Notes: generated by a model not told the origin, from the letters alone. Counted from the stretch's first letter, positions 1 to 10,113 are shown. The stretch: DNA of 64,000 nt from Rubrivivax sp. (GCA_030681795.1 JAUXRG010000106.1:56518-120517); one strand, 5' to 3'. Made by a program: numbers and translations.

Positions 1-106
1 CGTGTTCGCCGCTGCGGCAGCTGCCGTCGCGCAACCAGCCTGTCAGCGGGTCGTACGAGCAGGGCACCAGCGGGGTGCCCAGCACGTTGAGCGCCGGGCC
101 GGTCAT
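1..106 (-). CDS. DUF2237 family protein, N-terminal part
   Basis: Only the first 35 codons are inside the window; the gene runs off the left edge. From the ATG at 106 the protein reads MTGPALNVLGTPL and then PCSYDPLTGWLRDG, which matches the conserved N-terminus of the DUF2237 family (about 120 residues, function unknown, cysteine-containing). The start overlaps the stop of the upstream SPFH gene in an ATGA arrangement, so it is very probably translationally coupled and is the third gene of the nfeD-SPFH operon. No function can be assigned. Confidence 0.8.
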   Translation of the reverse strand, partial: MTGPALNVLGTPLVPCSYDPLTGWLRDGSCRSGEH

Positions 107-1017
107 GCGGGCGTCTTGCCGCCCTTGAGCAGCGCCATCGCGGTGCCGATGAGCGTGGCCACTTCACTCATGTTGCCGGGCACGATCATCGTATTGTTGG
201 TGCGCGCCAGCTGGCTGTAGGCCTCGACGGCCCTCTCGGCCACCTTGAGTTGCACCGCCTGTTCGCCGCCGGGCTGCTGGATGGCCTGGGCGATCTTGCG
301 AATGGCGTCGGCCGTGGCGTCGGCCACCGCGATGATGGCCGCGGCCTCGCCCGCGGCCTTGTTGATCTCGGCTTGCTTCTCGCCTTCGGAGCGCGCGATG
401 AAGGCCTCGCGCTCGCCGGTGGCGATATTGATCTGCTCCTGGCGCCGGCCTTCGGACGCGGCGATCAAGGCGCGCTTCTCGCGTTCGGCCGTGATCTGCG
501 CCTGCATGGCGTGCAGGATGGCCGCCGGCGGCGTGAGGTCCTTGATCTCGTAGCGCAGCACCTTCACGCCCCAGTTCAGCGCCGCTTCGTCGAGCGCGTT
601 CACCACGCTGGCGTTGATGATCTCGCGCTCCTCGAAGGTCTTGTCCAGCTCCATCTTGCCGATCACGCTGCGCAGCGTGGTCTGGGCGAGCTGGGTGATG
701 GCCACGATGTAGTCGCTGGAGCCATAGCTGGCCCGCATGGGGTCGGTGACCTGGAAGTACAGGATGCCGTCGACCTGGAGCTGGGTGTTGTCGCGGGTGA
801 TGCAGACCTGGCTGGGTACGTCCAGCGGCACCTCCTTGAGTGAATGCCTGTAGGCCACGCGGTCGACGAAGGGCACGACGAAGCTCAGGCCCGGGGTCAG
901 CGTGCGGTCGTATTTGCCCAGGCGCTCCACCACCAGGGCATGCTGCTGCGGCACGATCTTGAGCGAGCGGACGATGAAGATGACGGCGATGATGGCCAGG
1001 ACGAGCGCGATTTCCAT
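103..1017 (-). CDS. SPFH/band 7 membrane protein, QmcA/stomatin-like
   Basis: 304 residues. One N-terminal membrane segment (about residues 2-19) is followed by a band 7/SPFH domain (VVERLGKY, then PFVDRVAYRHSL, DNTQLQVDGILYFQV). A long charged, alanine/glutamate-rich helix follows (ITAEREKRALIAASEG), typical of the oligomerising coiled coil of stomatin, QmcA and HflK/C relatives. The family forms large ring assemblies in the inner membrane and is usually partnered by NfeD, whose gene lies 13 bp upstream here. ATG 1017 is chosen because the membrane segment starts directly after it and a purine-rich GAGAGAGA stretch precedes it. The specific role is unknown. Confidence 0.9.
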   Translation of the reverse strand: MEIALVLAIIAVIFIVRSLKIVPQQHALVVERLGKYDRTLTPGLSFVVPFVDRVAYRHSLKEVPLDVPSQVCITRDNTQLQVDGILYFQVTDPMRASYGSSDYIVAITQLAQTTLRSVIGKMELDKTFEEREIINASVVNALDEAALNWGVKVLRYEIKDLTPPAAILHAMQAQITAEREKRALIAASEGRRQEQINIATGEREAFIARSEGEKQAEINKAAGEAAAIIAVADATADAIRKIAQAIQQPGGEQAVQLKVAERAVEAYSQLARTNNTMIVPGNMSEVATLIGTAMALLKGGKTPA

Positions 1018-1030
1018 GGGGGTCTCTCTC

Positions 1031-1471
1031 TCAGTGTTTCTTGGCCGGGGCCACGCGCAGCTCACTGCCGTGCATCGCCACGATCACATGCTCGCCCGGC
1101 GCGGGTGCGCCGGCGTGGGCGAAGCGCACCGACCAGGTGGCGCCGCGGTATTGCACGCGCGCCGAGCCATCGGCAGCCCAGGCGGGCACATGCACGGTCT
1201 CGCCGACATCGAGATTGACGTCGCGGTTGCTCTCGGCCGGCGGCGCCGGCGGCTGGCGGGCGCGCTTGAGGTGCCAGGCCAGGGTGGCGCCGCCGCCCAG
1301 CAGCGCCGCGGCCACGATCTGCGTCGTGCTCCCCAGGCCCAGATGCGCGGCCACGGCGCCGGCGCTGCACCCCAGGGCCAACATGAGCAGGTAGAAGGTG
1401 CCGGTGGCCAGTTCGGCCGCCACCAGGGCACCGGCGGCCAGCCACCACAGCGTGGATGCACTCAGGTCCAA
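1031..1471 (-). CDS. NfeD-like membrane protein
   Basis: 146 residues: two hydrophobic segments (about 8-30 and 48-66), a short linker rich in proline and alanine, and a C-terminal beta-rich domain (about 85-143; VGETVHVPAWAADGSARVQY) with the look of the NfeD OB fold. Short NfeD proteins work with SPFH proteins in membrane-domain quality control, and the next gene is an SPFH protein. The start is TTG at 1471, with GGAGG five bases upstream; there is no ATG near the right place. It heads a three-gene operon and diverges from the decarboxylase at 1590, with 118 bp between them for both promoters. Confidence 0.85.
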   Translation of the reverse strand: MDLSASTLWWLAAGALVAAELATGTFYLLMLALGCSAGAVAAHLGLGSTTQIVAAALLGGGATLAWHLKRARQPPAPPAESNRDVNLDVGETVHVPAWAADGSARVQYRGATWSVRFAHAGAPAPGEHVIVAMHGSELRVAPAKKH

Positions 1472-1589
1472 CGTCGCCTCCGGTACACAGTTGAGCCCAG
1501 CGAGTGTAGCCAGCCGAAGCGCGCTCCGCCTGCGCCCCTACACTTCGCGCTCTCTCTTTCCCGCACCCCAACCTGGTAAGGCCGCGACC

Positions 1590-3851
1590 ATGCTTCGCTT
1601 CCGCTTCCCCATCGTCATCATCGACGAGGATTTCCGCTCGGAAAATACCTCGGGCTTCGGCATCCGCGCGCTGGCGCAGGCCATCGAGAAAGAGGGTTTC
1701 GAGGTGCTGGGCGCCACCAGCTACGGCGACCTGAGCCAGTTCGCGCAGCAGCAAAGCCGCGCCAGCGCGTTCATCCTGTCGATCGACGACGAGGAATTCA
1801 CCCCCGGCCCCGAGCTCGACCCGGCGGTGCTGAACCTGCGCAAGTTCATCGAAGAGATCCGCTTCAAGAACGCCGATATCCCGATCTACATCTACGGCGA
1901 GACGCGCACCAGCCAGCACATCCCCAACGACATCCTGCGCGAGCTGCACGGTTTCATCCACATGTTCGAGGACACGCCGGAGTTCGTGGCCCGGCACATC
2001 ATCCGCGAGGCGCGCAGCTATCTCGACGGCCTGGCGCCGCCCTTCTTCAAGGCGCTGATGGACTACGCGCAGGACGGTTCGTACTCCTGGCATTGCCCGG
2101 GGCACAGCGGCGGCGTGGCCTTTCTCAAGAGCCCGGTGGGGCAGATGTTCCACCAGTTCTTCGGCGAGAACATGCTGCGCGCGGATGTCTGCAATGCCGT
2201 GGAAGAGCTCGGCCAGCTGCTCGACCACACCGGCCCCGTGGCGGCCAGCGAGCGCAACGCGGCGCGCATCTTCAATGCCGACCACTGCTTCTTCGTCACC
2301 AACGGCACCAGCACGTCCAACAAGATGGTCTGGCACCACACGGTGGCGCCGGGCGACGTGGTGGTGGTGGACCGCAACTGCCACAAGAGCATCCTGCACA
2401 GCATCATCATGACCGGCGCCATTCCGGTATTCCTGACGCCCACGCGCAACCACTACGGGATCATCGGGCCCATCCCGGAGAGCGAGTTTTCAACCGAGGC
2501 CATCCAGCGCAAGATCGCCGCCAACCCGTTGCTCGCCGGCGTGGACGCCAAGAAGGTCAAGCCGCGCATCCTGACCCTGACGCAGAGCACCTACGACGGC
2601 GTGCTCTACAACACCGAGACCATCAAGCACGCGCTCGACGGCTATGTGGACGCGCTGCACTTCGACGAGGCCTGGCTGCCGCACGCCGCGTTCCACAAGT
2701 TCTACGGCAGCTTTCACGCCATGGGCAAGAACCGCCCCCGCCCCCGGGACCAGCTGGTCTTCGCCACCCAGTCCACGCACAAGCTGCTGGCCGGCCTGAG
2801 CCAGGCGAGCCAGGTGCTGGTGCAGGACGCCCAGGAGCGCAAACTGGACCGCCACCTCTTCAACGAGGCCTACCTGATGCACACCAGCACGTCACCGCAG
2901 TACGCGATCATCGCCAGCTGCGACGTGGCCGCGGCGATGATGGAAGCGCCCGGCGGCCCGGCGCTGGTGGAGGAAAGCATCCTCGAGTCCCTGGACTTTC
3001 GCCGCGCCATGCGCAAGGTCGACAAGGAGTTCGGCAAGGATTGGTGGTTCAAGGTCTGGGGCCCGGAAAAGCTGGCCGCCGAGGGCATGGGCAAGAGCGC
3101 CGACTGGGTGCTCAAGGCCGGCGACAAGTGGCACGGCTTCGGCGCGCTGGCCGAGGGCTTCAACCTGCTCGACCCGATCAAGTGCACGCTGATCACGCCC
3201 GGGCTCGACATGTCCGGCAGGTTTGCCAAGACCGGCATCCCGGCGAGCATCGTCACCAAGTTCCTGGCCGAGCACGGCGTGGTGGTCGAGAAGACCGGCC
3301 TGTACTCGTTCTTCATCATGTTCACCATCGGCATCACCAAGGGCCGCTGGAACACGCTGGTCACGGCCTTGCAGCAGTTCAAGGACGACTATGACAAGAA
3401 CGCGCCGATGTGGCGCATCCTGCCCGAGTTCTGCGCCGCGCACCCGCGCTACGAACGCATGGGCCTGCGCGACCTGTGCCAAAGCATCCACGAGACCTAC
3501 GCCAAGGGCGATGTCGCCCGGCTCACCACAGAGATGTACCTGTCGGACATCTCACCGGCGATGAAGCCCAGCGAGGCCTTTGCGCACATCGCCCACCGCA
3601 AGACCGAGCGAGTGGACATCGATGTCTTGGAAGGCCGCATCACCACGGCGCTGCTGACACCCTATCCACCGGGCATTCCGTTGCTCATTCCGGGCGAGCG
3701 CTTCAACCGCAAGATCGTCGACTACCTGCGCTTCACGCGAGAGTTCAATGCCGCTTACCCCGGCTTCGACACCGACGTGCACGGTCTGGTGGAAGAAGAT
3801 GACGCCGGCAGCACCCGCCGCTACTACGTGGACTGCGTGCGCGAAGACTAA
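1590..3851 (+). CDS. Orn/Lys/Arg decarboxylase, probably arginine decarboxylase
   Basis: 753 residues, close to the 755 of E. coli AdiA. A PLP fold-type I decarboxylase: N-terminal CheY-like wing domain (about 1-130), PLP-binding core with the motif STHKLL (Schiff-base lysine K398) and the upstream HFDEAW aspartate, then the C-terminal domain with PYPPGIPLL. Alignment by eye is closer to AdiA (SWHCPGHSGG, VVVDRNCHKS, YGIIGPI) than to ornithine decarboxylases, but substrate cannot be fixed from sequence. It removes CO2 from a basic amino acid to give a polyamine precursor. Together with the agmatinase at 41006 and the Puu genes it could feed putrescine metabolism. ATG 1590 is preferred over the open frame reaching back to 1398 because homology begins at LRFRFPIVIIDEDF. 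Confidence 0.88.
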   Translation: MLRFRFPIVIIDEDFRSENTSGFGIRALAQAIEKEGFEVLGATSYGDLSQFAQQQSRASAFILSIDDEEFTPGPELDPAVLNLRKFIEEIRFKNADIPIYIYGETRTSQHIPNDILRELHGFIHMFEDTPEFVARHIIREARSYLDGLAPPFFKALMDYAQDGSYSWHCPGHSGGVAFLKSPVGQMFHQFFGENMLRADVCNAVEELGQLLDHTGPVAASERNAARIFNADHCFFVTNGTSTSNKMVWHHTVAPGDVVVVDRNCHKSILHSIIMTGAIPVFLTPTRNHYGIIGPIPESEFSTEAIQRKIAANPLLAGVDAKKVKPRILTLTQSTYDGVLYNTETIKHALDGYVDALHFDEAWLPHAAFHKFYGSFHAMGKNRPRPRDQLVFATQSTHKLLAGLSQASQVLVQDAQERKLDRHLFNEAYLMHTSTSPQYAIIASCDVAAAMMEAPGGPALVEESILESLDFRRAMRKVDKEFGKDWWFKVWGPEKLAAEGMGKSADWVLKAGDKWHGFGALAEGFNLLDPIKCTLITPGLDMSGRFAKTGIPASIVTKFLAEHGVVVEKTGLYSFFIMFTIGITKGRWNTLVTALQQFKDDYDKNAPMWRILPEFCAAHPRYERMGLRDLCQSIHETYAKGDVARLTTEMYLSDISPAMKPSEAFAHIAHRKTERVDIDVLEGRITTALLTPYPPGIPLLIPGERFNRKIVDYLRFTREFNAAYPGFDTDVHGLVEEDDAGSTRRYYVDCVRED

Positions 3852-3885
3852 AGCCGCGAACTTTGTGGCGCGGCGCGGGCCGCGC

Positions 3886-4680
3886 TCAGGCCCCGTTGCC
3901 GGTATCGGCCGAGCCCATCGAGTGGCTGAAGCCACCGTCCACGTAGGTGATCTCGGCGGTGACGCCCGAGGCCAGGTCGGAGAGCATGAAGGCGGCGACA
4001 TTGCCGACGTCGTCGATGGTCACGTTGCGGCCCAGCGGCGAGTTGTGCGCCACGATGCCCAGCAGACGGCTGAAGTCCTTCACCCCCGAGGCCGCCACCG
4101 TCTTGATCGGACCGGCAGAGATGCCGTTCACGCGCACCCCGCGCCGCCCCAGGGCGGCAGCCAGGTAGCGCACGCTCGCCTCCAGCGAGGCCTTGGCCAG
4201 GCCCATCGTGTTGTAGTTGGGCACGGCGCGCACGGCACCCAGGTAGGTCAGCGTCAGCAGCGCCGAATTCGGCCGCAGGTAAGGCAACGAGGCCTTGGCC
4301 ATGGCCGGGAAGCTGTAGGCCGAAATGTCGTGCGCGATGCGGAAGGCCTCGCGCGACAGGCCCTCGAGAAAGTCGCCGCCGATGGCCTCGCGCGGGGCGA
4401 AGCCGATCGAGTGCACGAAGCCGTCGAAGGGGCCCCAGGCCGCACCCAGTTGCTCAAACAGGCGTGCCACCTGGGCGTCGTCGCCGACATCGCACTCGAA
4501 GACGAGCTCGGAGTCGAAGTCGCGCGCGTACTCGGTGATGCGCTCGCGGAAGCGCTCGCCCACGAAGCTGAACGCCAGTTCGGCGCCCTGGGCGCGGCAG
4601 GCGCGGGCGATACCGTAGGCGATCGAGCGATTGGACAGCACACCGGTGATGAGGAATCGCTTGCCTGCGAGAAAGCCCAT
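3886..4680 (-). CDS. fabI: Enoyl-ACP reductase, NADH type
   Basis: 264 residues. Reduces trans-2-enoyl-ACP in the last step of each fatty-acid elongation cycle, in the cytoplasm. Short-chain dehydrogenase fold with N-terminal glycine motif ITGVLSNRSIAYG. The catalytic residues Y146, Y156 and K163 (YLGAVRAVPNYNTMGLAK) fall at the same numbers as in E. coli FabI. The ATG at 4680 starts exactly at the family start MGFLAGKR. It converges on the decarboxylase (34 bp between stops) and diverges from the rimP operon. FabI is the triclosan/diazaborine target in other bacteria; nothing unusual is seen here. Confidence 0.95.
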   Translation of the reverse strand: MGFLAGKRFLITGVLSNRSIAYGIARACRAQGAELAFSFVGERFRERITEYARDFDSELVFECDVGDDAQVARLFEQLGAAWGPFDGFVHSIGFAPREAIGGDFLEGLSREAFRIAHDISAYSFPAMAKASLPYLRPNSALLTLTYLGAVRAVPNYNTMGLAKASLEASVRYLAAALGRRGVRVNGISAGPIKTVAASGVKDFSRLLGIVAHNSPLGRNVTIDDVGNVAAFMLSDLASGVTAEITYVDGGFSHSMGSADTGNGA

Positions 4681-4746
4681 GGTGTCTCCGTTGATGACAG
4701 GTCGGCTGCGATTCTGGCACGCGCCACGCTCGCCACTCGGGGCGTC

Positions 4747-4775
4747 TTGCCCGTGACAAACGGCCGGGCTATAAT
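4747..4775 (+). promoter_or_regulatory. Sigma-70 promoter of the rimP-nusA-infB operon
   Basis: TTGCCC (4747-4752), a 17-bp spacer and a perfect TATAAT (4770-4775). The predicted start of transcription is near 4782, about 300 nt before the rimP start used here. It is the best-looking promoter in the window and lies between the divergent fabI and rimP genes. Confidence 0.8.
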
Positions 4776-4799
4776 CCGCCTTTTCCGGGTAAAGCTGCG

Positions 4800-4828
4800 T
4801 GGGCGGAATCTTCCAGCCCATTTTTTTT
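4800..4828 (+). terminator. Intrinsic terminator in the rimP leader (probable attenuator)
   Basis: A stem TGGGC-GGA against TCC-A-GCCCA (4800-4820, one bulged A, small loop) is followed directly by eight T (4821-4828). It lies only about 20 nt downstream of the predicted start site and about 260 nt before rimP, so transcription of the essential operon has to read through it. The arrangement suggests attenuation of the nusA operon, possibly by NusA itself; that regulation is inferred, not shown. Confidence 0.7.
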
Positions 4829-5084
4829 GCTCGATCGTCTCTTGGGGTCTGGCCAGTTGCGCAAAGCATGGCGGGCCACAGGAAAACGGTCTTGGCGGCT
4901 CGCCCGGGGGCTAGGGTGGGCCGTGGGGCCGCATCCGTTTGAAGGCGATCAGGGTTTGGGCGACAGCGGCATTCACGGCAAGGCAAAGGGCACGGCAAGC
5001 CCGCGGCGCAAGGGCGCGGCGGGGCCGGGTCTGCCTGCGCGCGCCGTATCGCGGCCGCTGCCGCCGGCGCGCGCGCCCTCCGGG

Positions 5085-5633
5085 TTGGGCTGGCGCGAGG
5101 CCATCGCCTCCACCGTGGTCGGGCTGGGCTACGAACTCGTCGAGGTGGAGCGCGCCCAGCGTGGGCTGCTGCGCGTGACCATAGACCGGATTCCTGGCCA
5201 CGCCTATATCGTGGCCGGCGAATTCATCACCGTGGACGACTGCGAGCAAGTGACGCGACAGCTGCGGTATGTGCTCGAGGTCGAAAGCCTCGAATATGCC
5301 CGGCTCGAGGTGTCCTCGCCGGGGCTGGATCGGCCGCTGCGCACCGAGGTCGACTACGAGCGCTTCGTCGGCCACGCGGTCAGCGTCACCCTCAAGCAGC
5401 CGTTCGATGGCCGCAAGGTCTGGCAGGGGGTTCTGGGCCGCGCCGAAGGCATGGGCTGGAATCTGGTGATCAAGGATGGCAAGGCCGAGCAACTGCTCGG
5501 TTTCGGGTTGGACGAGGTGCGCGAAGCGCGCCTCGTGCCGGTGGTGGATTTCAAGGGCCGCAAGTCGTTGGACAGCGGTCAGGCAGGAGCGGCGCCCGAC
5601 CAGGCGACCGCCCCGGGCGTTGACGGAGGCTAA
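5085..5633 (+). CDS. rimP: Ribosome maturation factor RimP
   Basis: 182 residues with this start. RimP assists assembly of the 30S subunit. The family core is clear: [46 protein letters not shown], and the C-terminal VVDFKGRK. The start is uncertain. The open frame reaches back to 4827 (ATG is not the codon there), but homology begins at LGWREA, where a TTG at 5085 encodes the leucine; a GTG at 4923 is the other candidate. No strong ribosome-binding site is visible before either. The stretch 4829-5084 is best read as untranslated leader. First gene of rimP-nusA-infB-rbfA-truB-typA; nusA follows after 7 bp. Confidence 0.85.
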   Translation: MGWREAIASTVVGLGYELVEVERAQRGLLRVTIDRIPGHAYIVAGEFITVDDCEQVTRQLRYVLEVESLEYARLEVSSPGLDRPLRTEVDYERFVGHAVSVTLKQPFDGRKVWQGVLGRAEGMGWNLVIKDGKAEQLLGFGLDEVREARLVPVVDFKGRKSLDSGQAGAAPDQATAPGVDGG

Positions 5634-5640
5634 GGAACCG

Positions 5641-7119
5641 ATGAACCGCGAAATGCTGATGCTGGTGGACGCCATCTCGCGCGAGAAGACCGTTGATCGT
5701 GACGTCGTCTTCGGCGCGGTCGAGGCGGCGCTCGCCCAGGCGACGAAGAAGCTCAACGGCGGCGAGGTCGACATTCGCGTGGCGGTCGACCGCGAGACCG
5801 GCGAGTACGAAACTTTCCGCCGCTGGCTGGTGGTGCCCGACAGCGCCGGATTGCAAAACCCCGACTCCGAGGAGCTGCTGTCCGAGGCGCTGGATCGCAT
5901 TCCCGACATCGAGGAAGGCGACTACATCGAGGAGGCCATCGACTCGCTGACGATAGGCCGCATCGGTGCACAAGCGGCCAAGCAGGTGATCCTGCAGAAG
6001 ATCCGCGATGCCGAGCGCGAGCAACTGCTCAACGACTTCCTGGCCCGCGGCGAGAAGATCTTCGTCGGCACCGTCAAGCGCCTGGACAAGGGCGACATCA
6101 TCGTCGAGAGCGGTCGCGTCGAAGGGCGTCTGAAGCGCAGCGAGATGATTCCCAAGGAAAACCTGCGCAGCGGTGACCGCGTGCGGGCCTACCTGTTGGG
6201 CATCGACACCACCCAGCGTGGGCCGCAGATCATGCTCTCGCGCAGCGCGCCGGGCTTCATGATCGAGCTCTTCGCGCAGGAAGTGCCCGAGATCGAGCAG
6301 GGCCTGCTCGAAATCAAGAGCTGTGCCCGTGACCCGGGCTCGCGCGCCAAGATCGCCGTCGTCTCGCACGACCGCCGCGTCGACCCGATAGGCACCTGCG
6401 TAGGTGTGCGCGGCTCGCGTGTCAATGGCGTCACGAATGAAGTCGCCGGCGAGCGCGTCGACATCGTGCTGTGGTCGGAAGACCCGGCGCAGTTCGTCAT
6501 CGGCGCACTGGCGCCGGCCAACGTGCAGAGCATCGTCGTCGACGAAGAGCGGCACGCCATGGACGTGGTAGTCGACGAAGAAAACCTGGCCATCGCCATC
6601 GGCCGCGGCGGCCAGAACGTGCGCCTGGCCTCCGAGCTGACGGGCTGGCGCATCAACATCATGACCGCCGAGGAGTCGCAGGCCAAGCAGGCCAACGAAT
6701 CCGACTCGGTGCGCGCGCTGTTCGTCGAAAAGCTCGACGTCGACGTCGAGGTCGCCGACATCCTCATCGCCGAGGGCTTCACCAGCCTCGAGGAGGTGGC
6801 CTACGTGCCGCTGTCCGAAATGCTGGAGATCGAGACCTTCGACGAGGACACCGTGCACGAGCTGCGCACGCGGGCCAAGGACGCGCTGCTGACGATGGAG
6901 ATCAAGAAGGAAGAGCAGGTCGAAGGGGTCTCGCAGGACTTGCGCGACCTTGAAGGCCTCACCCCCGAACTCATCACCAAGTTGAGCGAAGGCGGCATTC
7001 ATACCCGTGACGATCTGGCCGACCTGGCCGTCGACGAGCTGACCGAGATCTCCGGTATCGACGACGAACTGGCCAAGACGCTGATCATGAAGGCACGCGA
7101 GCATTGGTTCACCGCTTGA
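5641..7119 (+). CDS. nusA: Transcription termination/antitermination factor NusA
   Basis: 492 residues. Binds RNA polymerase and controls pausing, termination and antitermination. Domains in order: N-terminal RNAP-binding domain (about 1-125), S1 domain (about 135-200; [14 protein letters not shown]), two KH domains (about 230-345; [12 protein letters not shown] and [13 protein letters not shown]), and two C-terminal acidic helix-hairpin-helix repeats (about 360-492), the arrangement of gammaproteobacterial and betaproteobacterial NusA. Located directly after rimP and before infB as in most proteobacteria. It may regulate its own operon through the leader terminator at 4800. Confidence 0.97.
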   Translation: MNREMLMLVDAISREKTVDRDVVFGAVEAALAQATKKLNGGEVDIRVAVDRETGEYETFRRWLVVPDSAGLQNPDSEELLSEALDRIPDIEEGDYIEEAIDSLTIGRIGAQAAKQVILQKIRDAEREQLLNDFLARGEKIFVGTVKRLDKGDIIVESGRVEGRLKRSEMIPKENLRSGDRVRAYLLGIDTTQRGPQIMLSRSAPGFMIELFAQEVPEIEQGLLEIKSCARDPGSRAKIAVVSHDRRVDPIGTCVGVRGSRVNGVTNEVAGERVDIVLWSEDPAQFVIGALAPANVQSIVVDEERHAMDVVVDEENLAIAIGRGGQNVRLASELTGWRINIMTAEESQAKQANESDSVRALFVEKLDVDVEVADILIAEGFTSLEEVAYVPLSEMLEIETFDEDTVHELRTRAKDALLTMEIKKEEQVEGVSQDLRDLEGLTPELITKLSEGGIHTRDDLADLAVDELTEISGIDDELAKTLIMKAREHWFTA

Positions 7120-7162
7120 GCCTGCCGCCCGCCCGCACGACATACCCGAGGAAACCGTACCC

Positions 7163-10042
7163 ATGGCCGTGACCACTGTCGCCCAGTTCGCCGCACAGCT
7201 CGGCCGCCCGACCACGGCGCTGATCGAGCAGCTGCAATCGGCCGGCGTGACCAAGCAGTCGCCGGACGACGCGCTCACCGAGAACGACAAAGAGCGTCTG
7301 CTGGACTTCCTGCGCACTTCGCATGGCACCGTTGCCAGCCCCGAGCGCAAAAAGATCACGCTGACCAAGAAGTCCACCACCGAGATCAAGCAGGCCGACG
7401 CCAGTGGCCGCGCCCGAACGATCCAGGTGGAGGTGCGCAAGAAGCGAGTCTTCGTCAAGCGCGACGAAGCCAGCCCGGCGGTCGAGGAGGCGGGTGAACC
7501 CAGCGCCGAAGAAGCCGATCTGCAGCGCCGCGAAGAAGAAGCGCGCGCGCAGGCCGACGCCATCCGCCAGCAGGAGGAAGAACTCGCCCAGGCCCGGCAA
7601 GCGCGTGAGGAACAGGAGCGCGTCGCGCGCGAAGCGGCCGAAGCGGCGGCTGTCGAAGCCGCGGCTCGTGCCGCCGCACAGGCGGCGGCAGCGGCCACCG
7701 CGGCAGCGCAGGCCGCTGCGACGGCGCTGGCTGCCGCATCGGGATCCGCCGGCACGCCGGCCGCGCCACCCGCAGCCGAAGCGCCCAAGCCGGTGGAAGC
7801 TGCCAAGCCCGTCGAGCCACCCAAGCCGGTGCTGCGCGTGGTCAAGGCCGCCGACAAAGCGGCTGAGGACAACGCGCGTCAGCTCGACCTCGAAAGGCGG
7901 CGCAAGGCCGCTGAGGCCGAAGCGGCAGCGATCCGCGCCATGATGGCCGGCCCGAAGAAGGTGATGGTGGCCAAGAAGCCGGAAGAGGCCAAGGCCGAGG
8001 CGGCCAAGGAAGCCATCAAGGGCACCATTCACAAGCCCAAGCCGGTGCCGGGCGCTGCGGCGCCAGGTGCGGCCGGCGCAGCCAAGCCGGGTGACAAGAA
8101 GCAGGTCAAGTCGGAAAAGCTCTCGTCGAGCTGGGCCGATGACGCCGCCAAGAAGCGCGCTGCGCTCAAGGGCCGCACTGACAGCAGCGGCTCGCGTGCC
8201 GGTTGGCGCGCCCCGCGCGGCGGCGCCCGCCGAGGTGACCGCGACGGTGGCGGCCAGAGCTACACAGCGCAGCCCGAGGCGCAGGTGCAGGAAGTGCACG
8301 TGCCCGAGACGATTTCGGTGGCCGACCTCGCGCACAAGATGAGCGTCAAAGCCAGCGAGGTCATCAAGCAGCTCATGAAGCTCGGCCAGATGGTGACCAT
8401 CAACCAGCAGCTCGACCAGGAGACGGCGATGATCGTCGTCGAGGAAATGGGCCACAAGGCGCTGGCGGCCAAGCTCGACGATCCGGAGGCCTTCACCGAG
8501 GAAGAAACCGCGCTGCACGACACGGCTGCGCAGATCTCGCGGGCGCCGGTGGTCACCGTCATGGGCCACGTCGACCACGGCAAGACCTCGTTGCTGGACT
8601 ACATCCGTCGCGCCCGCGTGGCGGCGGGCGAGGCCGGCGGCATCACGCAGCATATCGGTGCGTATCACGTGCAAACGGCGCGCGGCATGATCACCTTCCT
8701 GGACACCCCGGGCCACGCCGCGTTCACCGCGATGCGCGCCCGTGGCGCGAAAGCCACCGACCTGGTGATCCTGGTGGTGGCGGCCGACGACGGTGTCATG
8801 CCGCAGACCAAGGAGGCCATCGCCCACGCCAAGGCGGCCGGCGTGCCGATCGTGGTGGCGATCAACAAGATCGACAAGCCCGACGCCAACCTCGAGCGCG
8901 TGAAGAGCGAACTCGTGGCCGAAGGCGTGATACCGGAAGAGTTCGGTGGCGAATCCCCCTTCGTGGCGGTCTCGGCCAAGACCGGGCTGGGCGTGGACGC
9001 ACTGCTCGAACAGGTGCTGCTGCAGGCCGAAGTGCTGGAGCTCACCGCCGCGCCGGACGCCCCCGCCAAGGGCCTGGTCATCGAGGCCAAGCTCGACAAG
9101 GGCCGCGGCCCGGTGGCCACGGTGCTGGTGCAGAGCGGCACCCTGAAAAAGGGTGACGTGGTGCTGGCCGGAAGCAGCTTCGGCCGCGTGCGCGCCATGC
9201 TCGACGAGGACGGCAAGTCCATCGAATCGGCCGGGCCTTCGCTGCCCGTGGAGATCCAGGGCCTGACCGAAGTGCCGCAAGCCGGTGACGAGTTCATGGT
9301 GCTGTCCGACGAGCGGCGTGCGCGCGAAATCGCCACCTTCCGCCAGGGCAAGTACCGCGAAGTCACGCTCAACAAGCGCCAGGCCGCCAAGCTCGAGGGC
9401 ATGTTCGAAAACCTGGGCGAGGGTGCGGCGCAGACCTTGTCGCTCATCGTCAAGGCCGACGTGCAGGGCTCGCAGGAAGCGCTGGCCCAGAGCCTGCTCA
9501 AGCTCAGCACGCCCGAAGTCAAGGTCCAGATCGTGCATGCCGCGGTGGGTGGCATTTCCGAGAGCGACATCAACCTGGCCATCGCCAGCAAGGCCGTCAT
9601 CATCGGCTTCAACGTGCGCGCCGATGCCGGTGCGCGCAAGCTGGCCGAGAGCAACGGCGTCGACCTCAAGTACTACAACATCATCTATGACGCGGTCGAT
9701 GACATCAAGGCCGCCATGGGCGGCATGCTGGCGCCCGAGCAGCGCGAGGAAGTCATAGGCACGGCCGAGATTCGCACCGTGTTCGTGGCCAGCAAGATCG
9801 GCACCGTGGCCGGTTGCATGATCACCGCCGGCCAGGTCTTGCGCAACGCACGCTTCCGCCTCTTGCGCGACCACACGGTGATCTACACCGGCGAAGTCGA
9901 GTCCGTGAAACGCCTGAAGGACGACGTGCGCGACGTCCAGGCGGGCTTCGAGTGCGGCATCAAGCTGAGGAACTACAACGACATCAAGGAAGGTGATCAG
10001 TTGGAGTTCTTCGAAATCAAGGAAGTGGCCCGCACCTTGTAG
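7163..10042 (+). CDS. infB: Translation initiation factor IF-2
   Basis: 959 residues. GTPase that brings initiator tRNA to the 30S subunit and promotes subunit joining. An N-terminal IF2 domain ([16 protein letters not shown]) is followed by a long low-complexity linker (about 120-370) rich in Ala, Glu, Lys and Pro. The G domain has GHVDHGKT at 468-475, DTPGHAAF, and NKIDKPDA, then domains II, III and C. GAGGAAA lies upstream of the ATG. The long alanine/glutamate linker is usual for betaproteobacteria. Confidence 0.97.
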   Translation: MAVTTVAQFAAQLGRPTTALIEQLQSAGVTKQSPDDALTENDKERLLDFLRTSHGTVASPERKKITLTKKSTTEIKQADASGRARTIQVEVRKKRVFVKRDEASPAVEEAGEPSAEEADLQRREEEARAQADAIRQQEEELAQARQAREEQERVAREAAEAAAVEAAARAAAQAAAAATAAAQAAATALAAASGSAGTPAAPPAAEAPKPVEAAKPVEPPKPVLRVVKAADKAAEDNARQLDLERRRKAAEAEAAAIRAMMAGPKKVMVAKKPEEAKAEAAKEAIKGTIHKPKPVPGAAAPGAAGAAKPGDKKQVKSEKLSSSWADDAAKKRAALKGRTDSSGSRAGWRAPRGGARRGDRDGGGQSYTAQPEAQVQEVHVPETISVADLAHKMSVKASEVIKQLMKLGQMVTINQQLDQETAMIVVEEMGHKALAAKLDDPEAFTEEETALHDTAAQISRAPVVTVMGHVDHGKTSLLDYIRRARVAAGEAGGITQHIGAYHVQTARGMITFLDTPGHAAFTAMRARGAKATDLVILVVAADDGVMPQTKEAIAHAKAAGVPIVVAINKIDKPDANLERVKSELVAEGVIPEEFGGESPFVAVSAKTGLGVDALLEQVLLQAEVLELTAAPDAPAKGLVIEAKLDKGRGPVATVLVQSGTLKKGDVVLAGSSFGRVRAMLDEDGKSIESAGPSLPVEIQGLTEVPQAGDEFMVLSDERRAREIATFRQGKYREVTLNKRQAAKLEGMFENLGEGAAQTLSLIVKADVQGSQEALAQSLLKLSTPEVKVQIVHAAVGGISESDINLAIASKAVIIGFNVRADAGARKLAESNGVDLKYYNIIYDAVDDIKAAMGGMLAPEQREEVIGTAEIRTVFVASKIGTVAGCMITAGQVLRNARFRLLRDHTVIYTGEVESVKRLKDDVRDVQAGFECGIKLRNYNDIKEGDQLEFFEIKEVARTL

Positions 10043-10066
10043 TGCGGCGTTCGCTCTCACGAGCCG

Positions 10067-10093
10067 ACCCCGCCTTCCAAAAGATGGCGGGGT
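10067..10093 (+). other. Stem-loop between infB and rbfA
   Basis: ACCCCGCC (10067-10074) pairs perfectly with GGCGGGGT (10086-10093) around an 11-nt loop. The bases after it (TCGTGTTTCTG) are T-containing but not a T run, so it could be a weak terminator that lowers rbfA-truB-typA expression, or an mRNA processing or stability element. It lies 21 nt before the rbfA start. Confidence 0.5.
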
Positions 10094-10113
10094 TCGTGTT
10101 TCTGAAGGCCCCC

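Noticed and set aside
1398..1589. 64-codon N-terminal extension of the decarboxylase
   Set aside because: No similarity and biased composition; the family N-terminus begins at the ATG at 1590.
5551..7872. Open frame of 773 codons on the minus strand opposite nusA and the start of infB
   Set aside because: Antisense of certain genes; composition is Ala/Ser/Val/Asp repeats without domain features.
7109..10060. Open frame of 983 codons on the minus strand opposite infB
   Set aside because: It is the complement of infB in a GC-rich genome. The translation is low-complexity and matches no family, whereas infB is certain.
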